Source: Phoma sp. XZ068 (taxonomy: Eukaryota; Ascomycota; Dothideomycetes; Pleosporales; Didymellaceae). Taken from it: 64,000 bases of DNA. Shown here piece by piece: positions 60,645 through 64,000 of the stretch. A program made the position numbers and the translations under genes. The notes under the pieces are model-generated. The model was not told where the DNA came from. It worked only from the letters and a program-made list of their open reading frames with translations, and searched no databases. How positions within the stretch are numbered: position 1 is the first letter of the stretch; each line of letters begins with the position of its first letter. The stretch is from contig RBKR01000014.1 of assembly GCA_004835665.1 (NCBI GenBank), forward strand, positions 558,001-622,000, written 5' to 3'.

Positions 60645-61537
60645 ATGGCGACTCGCAGAAATGGACCTAGCAGTCCTAAGGACAAGCCTGCGCTCAAGAG
60701 TATGTTTACGCGAGACGATGGACGCAGCGATTGCGATGGAGAGGGTTAACGCAACAGCAGCGCAGGATAAGCAGGCTCGTCTCCTGGCTGAGGAGAACCC
60801 AGGACACTTCTCTTTGGTGCGCGCGCTGCACCTCGCAGACTTCATCACCGAGCTAAATGGTATGCCTAATCCTTCCTACACCGACTTTCGAGTGTTGCGC
60901 TGCACGCATACATTGCGGGCTGCACTGAGATGCACACACCATGCCTTTGAAGGTTGCTAACGTACGACCAGGCTTCTGCGGCGTAATGTCCGTCTTCTCC
61001 TCGCTCCGCTACTGCATCCAAGACGACGTACACGACTACACAAACCTCTACTGGGCGCTTGGCTTTATCCCCTTGGGTCTCTTCTTCGACTTCATGGACG
61101 GCAAGGTAGCGCGCTGGCGCAAGAAGGCCTCGCTGATGGGCCAGGAGCTCGATTCGCTCGCGGACCTGGTATCCTTCGGCGTGGGCCCCGCGGCCGCCGC
61201 TTTCGCGCTCGGCATCCGCACGCCCCTCGATCACCTCCTGCTCACCTTCTTCGTGCTGTGCGGTCTGACGAGGTTGGCGCGCTTCAACGTCACGGTTGCA
61301 ATGGTGCCCAAGGATGCGTCTGGCAAGAGCCAGTACTTCGAGGGCACGCCAATTCCCATGTCGCTCGGAATAGTTCAGGTTATGGCGTTCTGGGTGTACA
61401 AGGGCTGGACGCTTGAGCAGATACCGCTGGGTCTGTGGTTGGAGGGAACCATGTTCGAGTTCCACCCGGTTGTGGCCATGTTCATCTTGCACGGGTGTCT
61501 GATGGTCAGCAAGACTATCCATATCCCTAAGCCGTAA
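60645..61537 (+). CDS. CHO1: CDP-diacylglycerol--serine O-phosphatidyltransferase (phosphatidylserine synthase)
   Basis: Makes phosphatidylserine from CDP-diacylglycerol and serine at the ER membrane. Exons 60645-60699, 60761-60859 and 60972-61537; introns of 61 bp (60700-60760) and 112 bp (60860-60971), both phase 1; 239 residues. Exon 2 gives ENPGHFSLVRALHLADFITE, and exon 3 the CDP-alcohol phosphotransferase signature: FMDGKVARWRKKASLMGQ, continuing ELDSLADLVSFGV, which fits D-G-x2-A-R-x8-G-x3-D-x3-D. Several hydrophobic segments follow, among them HLLLTFFVLCGLTRLARF and SLGIVQVMAFWVY. The acceptor after AACAGCAG at 60760 is chosen because it keeps the frame; the next AG does not. Confidence 0.94.
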
Positions 61538-62099
61538 GCAGTGTAAGGATATGGATAGAATAGGAATTTTGGTGGGCAGAAAGAGGCTTTGCTTGTATGC
61601 AAGTGTAGCGCATCTATCAATAGAGAAGCTGTCTGCTCTATTAATAAAAGCAACGGTGATGGTCAGCAATTCAACAACAGAACTAGTAATGGCTCAAATT
61701 AAACACGCCAAGAGCGCAGTCTGCAGGCATGCTGAAGTATATGATGAATTACCGATCATTTGTATGTCGGTCGACTAATTGTTACTTGTACAGAGAATCG
61801 AATATCCCAGCTCTTGAGATTTGTATTGCATTAGGCCTTCTTCATGAATGCACTGCCCATATGCGCCTGCCTGATAGTTTCAGATGTAAAGATGATCGCA
61901 TTATGTTGATGCCAACTGTGACTGTAACGGTCTGCAGTATTGCTACGCATCTAGCTGTGCAACATCTTGGTAGTCTGTTAACCAACGCTAGTCTGTTTAT
62001 ATATTGCTGTTTATGATGTAGGATACGCAGCATCAGTGGTGCTGCGAGGGTGTCGTGGATATATGTTTGTACACTTAAGGGATCAAATGCTCTCGGCGA
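61538..62099. other. Intergenic, convergent gene ends
   Basis: 560 bp, AT-rich in part, between the 3' ends of the phosphatidylserine synthase and metalloprotease genes. No gene seen. Confidence 0.5.
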
Positions 62100-64000
62100 C
62101 TACCGAGTGATGATCAAGGCGAAGCCGTCAAGCCATGCGGCAGAGGATCCGGAAATGCCGCCGATGGTGTAACCTCGAGGAGGGATGAGAGTGTGTCTAA
62201 GATTTGTTAGCTGATTCTTCTCTGAAGATGATGGGCAGATCTTACCCGCTGCCGCCAGTGGCGTTGCCGAACCACTCGCTCGTTCTCCCTAGGCTTGTCA
62301 GAATCTGGATGCCGTCAATCCAAAGTCCCGCCCGCAATGCGAAACCAAGAAGCATCTCCCCCTTCCGTGTGTCTAGCGGAAAGTCGGTTGCATGTCCGCC
62401 TCTCTTGCCGAATACCTGGCTTGTTGAGTCTTCGTAGTAGAATTCCAGACCATCGACACACAGCCCAGACCATACTTTGATACCGAGCAAGAGTTTTGTC
62501 TGAATGTGCGCACTGTCAAGGATGATTTCCACAGGCTGTGATCCTTCCATCTGAGAGTATCCCAACTTGCTGCTGCGGTAGCCCCAGCGGCCATCAGGAA
62601 TCTTGACGCGCGCCACCTTTTGGTTTGCTAGCAGGCTGAAGTCCTCGATTACGTGTTTTCCTCCTCCTGCGGAATAGACCTCGACCTTCAGCTTGCACTT
62701 CTGCTTCTCCTTTGGTAGCGCCGCACGCAGTTCGGTCTCGTCCAGTGACACCTGTCGTGGGTATTGAAGCTCGGCCTCTGGCCATTCTCTCCAATAACGG
62801 CAGACATCGTCCCCTTCTGTGTACAGCTCGGCCCAAGCAATTCCAGACTTTGATGTTGCTATCACACCGCCCTGGCTAGAATCAACAGTCCAGACCTGTA
62901 CACTGCCATCGTTGTTGAGGTCGGCTCTGTCGATTGGTATCCGGAAGCACGGGTGGAACCTGAAGCGTAGCACATCCAGCCTGTGCCATCTGCACTCATC
63001 CTCCGGTAGTACCAGCCGCTGGCCAGGTGATTTTGTACGAGTCGAATAGGGTTCGCGGCAGATGAACGTGCGGTTCAGTGTGACATAGTCGCGTAACATG
63101 ACGCCAGACTCCTGGTGCGGACAGCCAAACAGGTGTCCAGTTTCGTGCAGGTGAGCGCCAATTCCAATGTTAGCCGCCTCCCAGTTGCTACCAGACTCGT
63201 TGCAGTCATTTGCTACAAAGTTGGTGTCGGTTCGCGTGCAGTCCTCGAACGCTTGGGTAACTTCCTCGATGCTGGATGGGTAGCTGTGTAGTGCTTGCGA
63301 CCCAAAGATGCCTAGTTGCAGGTCTGGCACTCCTCCACCAAGCGCTGCATGTCCTCGAATGACCTGCTCCTTGGCATCCCATGTTGAATCTAGGAACATA
63401 CAAGAAACATAGAGCTTTTGGCCTGGCGTGATATGAAAGTAGTCTTTGACAGCATCTGCAGCAATGCCAAACAGCTCGCCTTTCTTGGTTCCTGGACCAT
63501 ACTGTTGCGCTCGATCAAGATCTCTGATCTCAGCGACAGTCTTCTTCGAGCGTATAACGTGCACCTTTGCCTGCGTGCGAAAGTGGCCAGGTGCCCAGTC
63601 TTGGTAGCTTATGGTGCCCGGCTCCCACGAATCTTCCAGGCGGAAGCAACGTCGGCCAAAGCCATGGCGCTTCATCTGCTCGCCTGTGAATGCTTGCCAC
63701 AAATACGCCGCCATACGGAACTTCTTCACCGCGAGATCCAGCCCATTTCCTTCGGTCTGCATGCGCGATGGCGGTGCATCATATGTGCCTGGTGAATCGC
63801 TTCCGAGAATGATAGCAAGTTGAAGAGGCGGTGAATGTGTCAAAGGGAGATAGTTGATGTTTATGAACGCCGTGTGTGGGGAAATTGACTGGTTGCCGGA
63901 TGAGACCTTCGGTGACGAGAAGTCGAGGCGGACGCGATTCCAACCTGGCTCCAGATGTACCAATGCTTTGAAGTACGAGTCCCTTACTGGCCAGCATGTT
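62100..64000 (-). CDS. Zinc metalloprotease with C-terminal jacalin-like domain, 5' part missing
   Basis: The open frame runs in from the right edge (visible start ...WPVRDSYFKALVHLEPGWN, no ATG needed) to 62246. A 49 bp intron (62197-62245, GTAAGA...CTTAG, phase 2) joins a last exon to the stop at 62100-62102, adding HTLIPPRGYTIGGISGSSAA and WLDGFALI. The metal site is HLHETGHLFGCPH (HExxHxxGxxH). Jacalin-like features at the C-terminus are RWGYRSSKLGYSQ, GLCVDGLEFYYED and LWIDGIQI. This matches the fungal family of yeast YIL108W and its fission yeast relative, putative zinc metalloproteases of unknown substrate. About 610 residues visible; the N-terminus is outside the window. Confidence 0.9.

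Overview
The window is nuclear DNA of a filamentous ascomycete, most likely a dothideomycete of the Pleosporales type. The reasons are: many 45-110 bp GT-AG introns with CTNAC-like branch sites, conserved single-copy fungal genes on both strands, and a DHN-melanin gene set (non-reducing PKS, Cmr1-type regulator, trihydroxynaphthalene reductase) in the linkage known from Cochliobolus and Alternaria. Exon structures were worked out by hand from reading frames and splice signals. Species cannot be fixed from the sequence alone.

Left edge (1-5.7 kb): a truncated COG3 gene (Golgi tethering complex) lies head to head with an RCC1-repeat mitochondrial protein (FMP25-like). Next is a secreted protein of unknown function with an Ala/Pro-rich region.

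Melanin region (7.1-33.1 kb): the THN reductase (7085-7993, minus), the transcription factor with two C2H2 fingers plus a Zn2Cys6 cluster (12214-15453, minus) and the 2155-residue PKS with SAT-KS-AT-PT-ACP-ACP-TE order (26620-33139, plus). The PKS should make the tetrahydroxynaphthalene precursor, the reductase should act on naphthol intermediates, and the regulator is expected to switch both on. Scytalone dehydratase and a second reductase are not in the window. Two long spacers (4.2 and 11.2 kb) hold no gene I can support, while the rest of the window has roughly one gene per 2-3 kb.

Right half (35-64 kb), mostly housekeeping: prefoldin subunit 3, a metallo-beta-lactamase-fold hydrolase, a coiled-coil protein with 11-residue repeats, a Gly/Arg-rich protein of unknown function, a small Cys-rich protein, an oxysterol-binding protein, the PalB/Rim13 calpain-like protease of pH signalling, a peroxisomal-type adenine nucleotide carrier, a rhamnogalacturonan acetylesterase, a DUF2985 membrane protein with a likely GC-AG intron, cytosolic threonyl-tRNA synthetase, GAR1, phosphatidylserine synthase, and a zinc metalloprotease with a jacalin-like tail that runs off the right edge.

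I found no convincing tRNA, rRNA, CRISPR array or intact transposon. No clearly new system is evident. The best leads are the long gene-free spacers inside the melanin cluster, the hendecad-repeat protein, the GC-AG intron, and the C-terminal PKS intron whose retention would swap 14 residues of the thioesterase without changing protein length.
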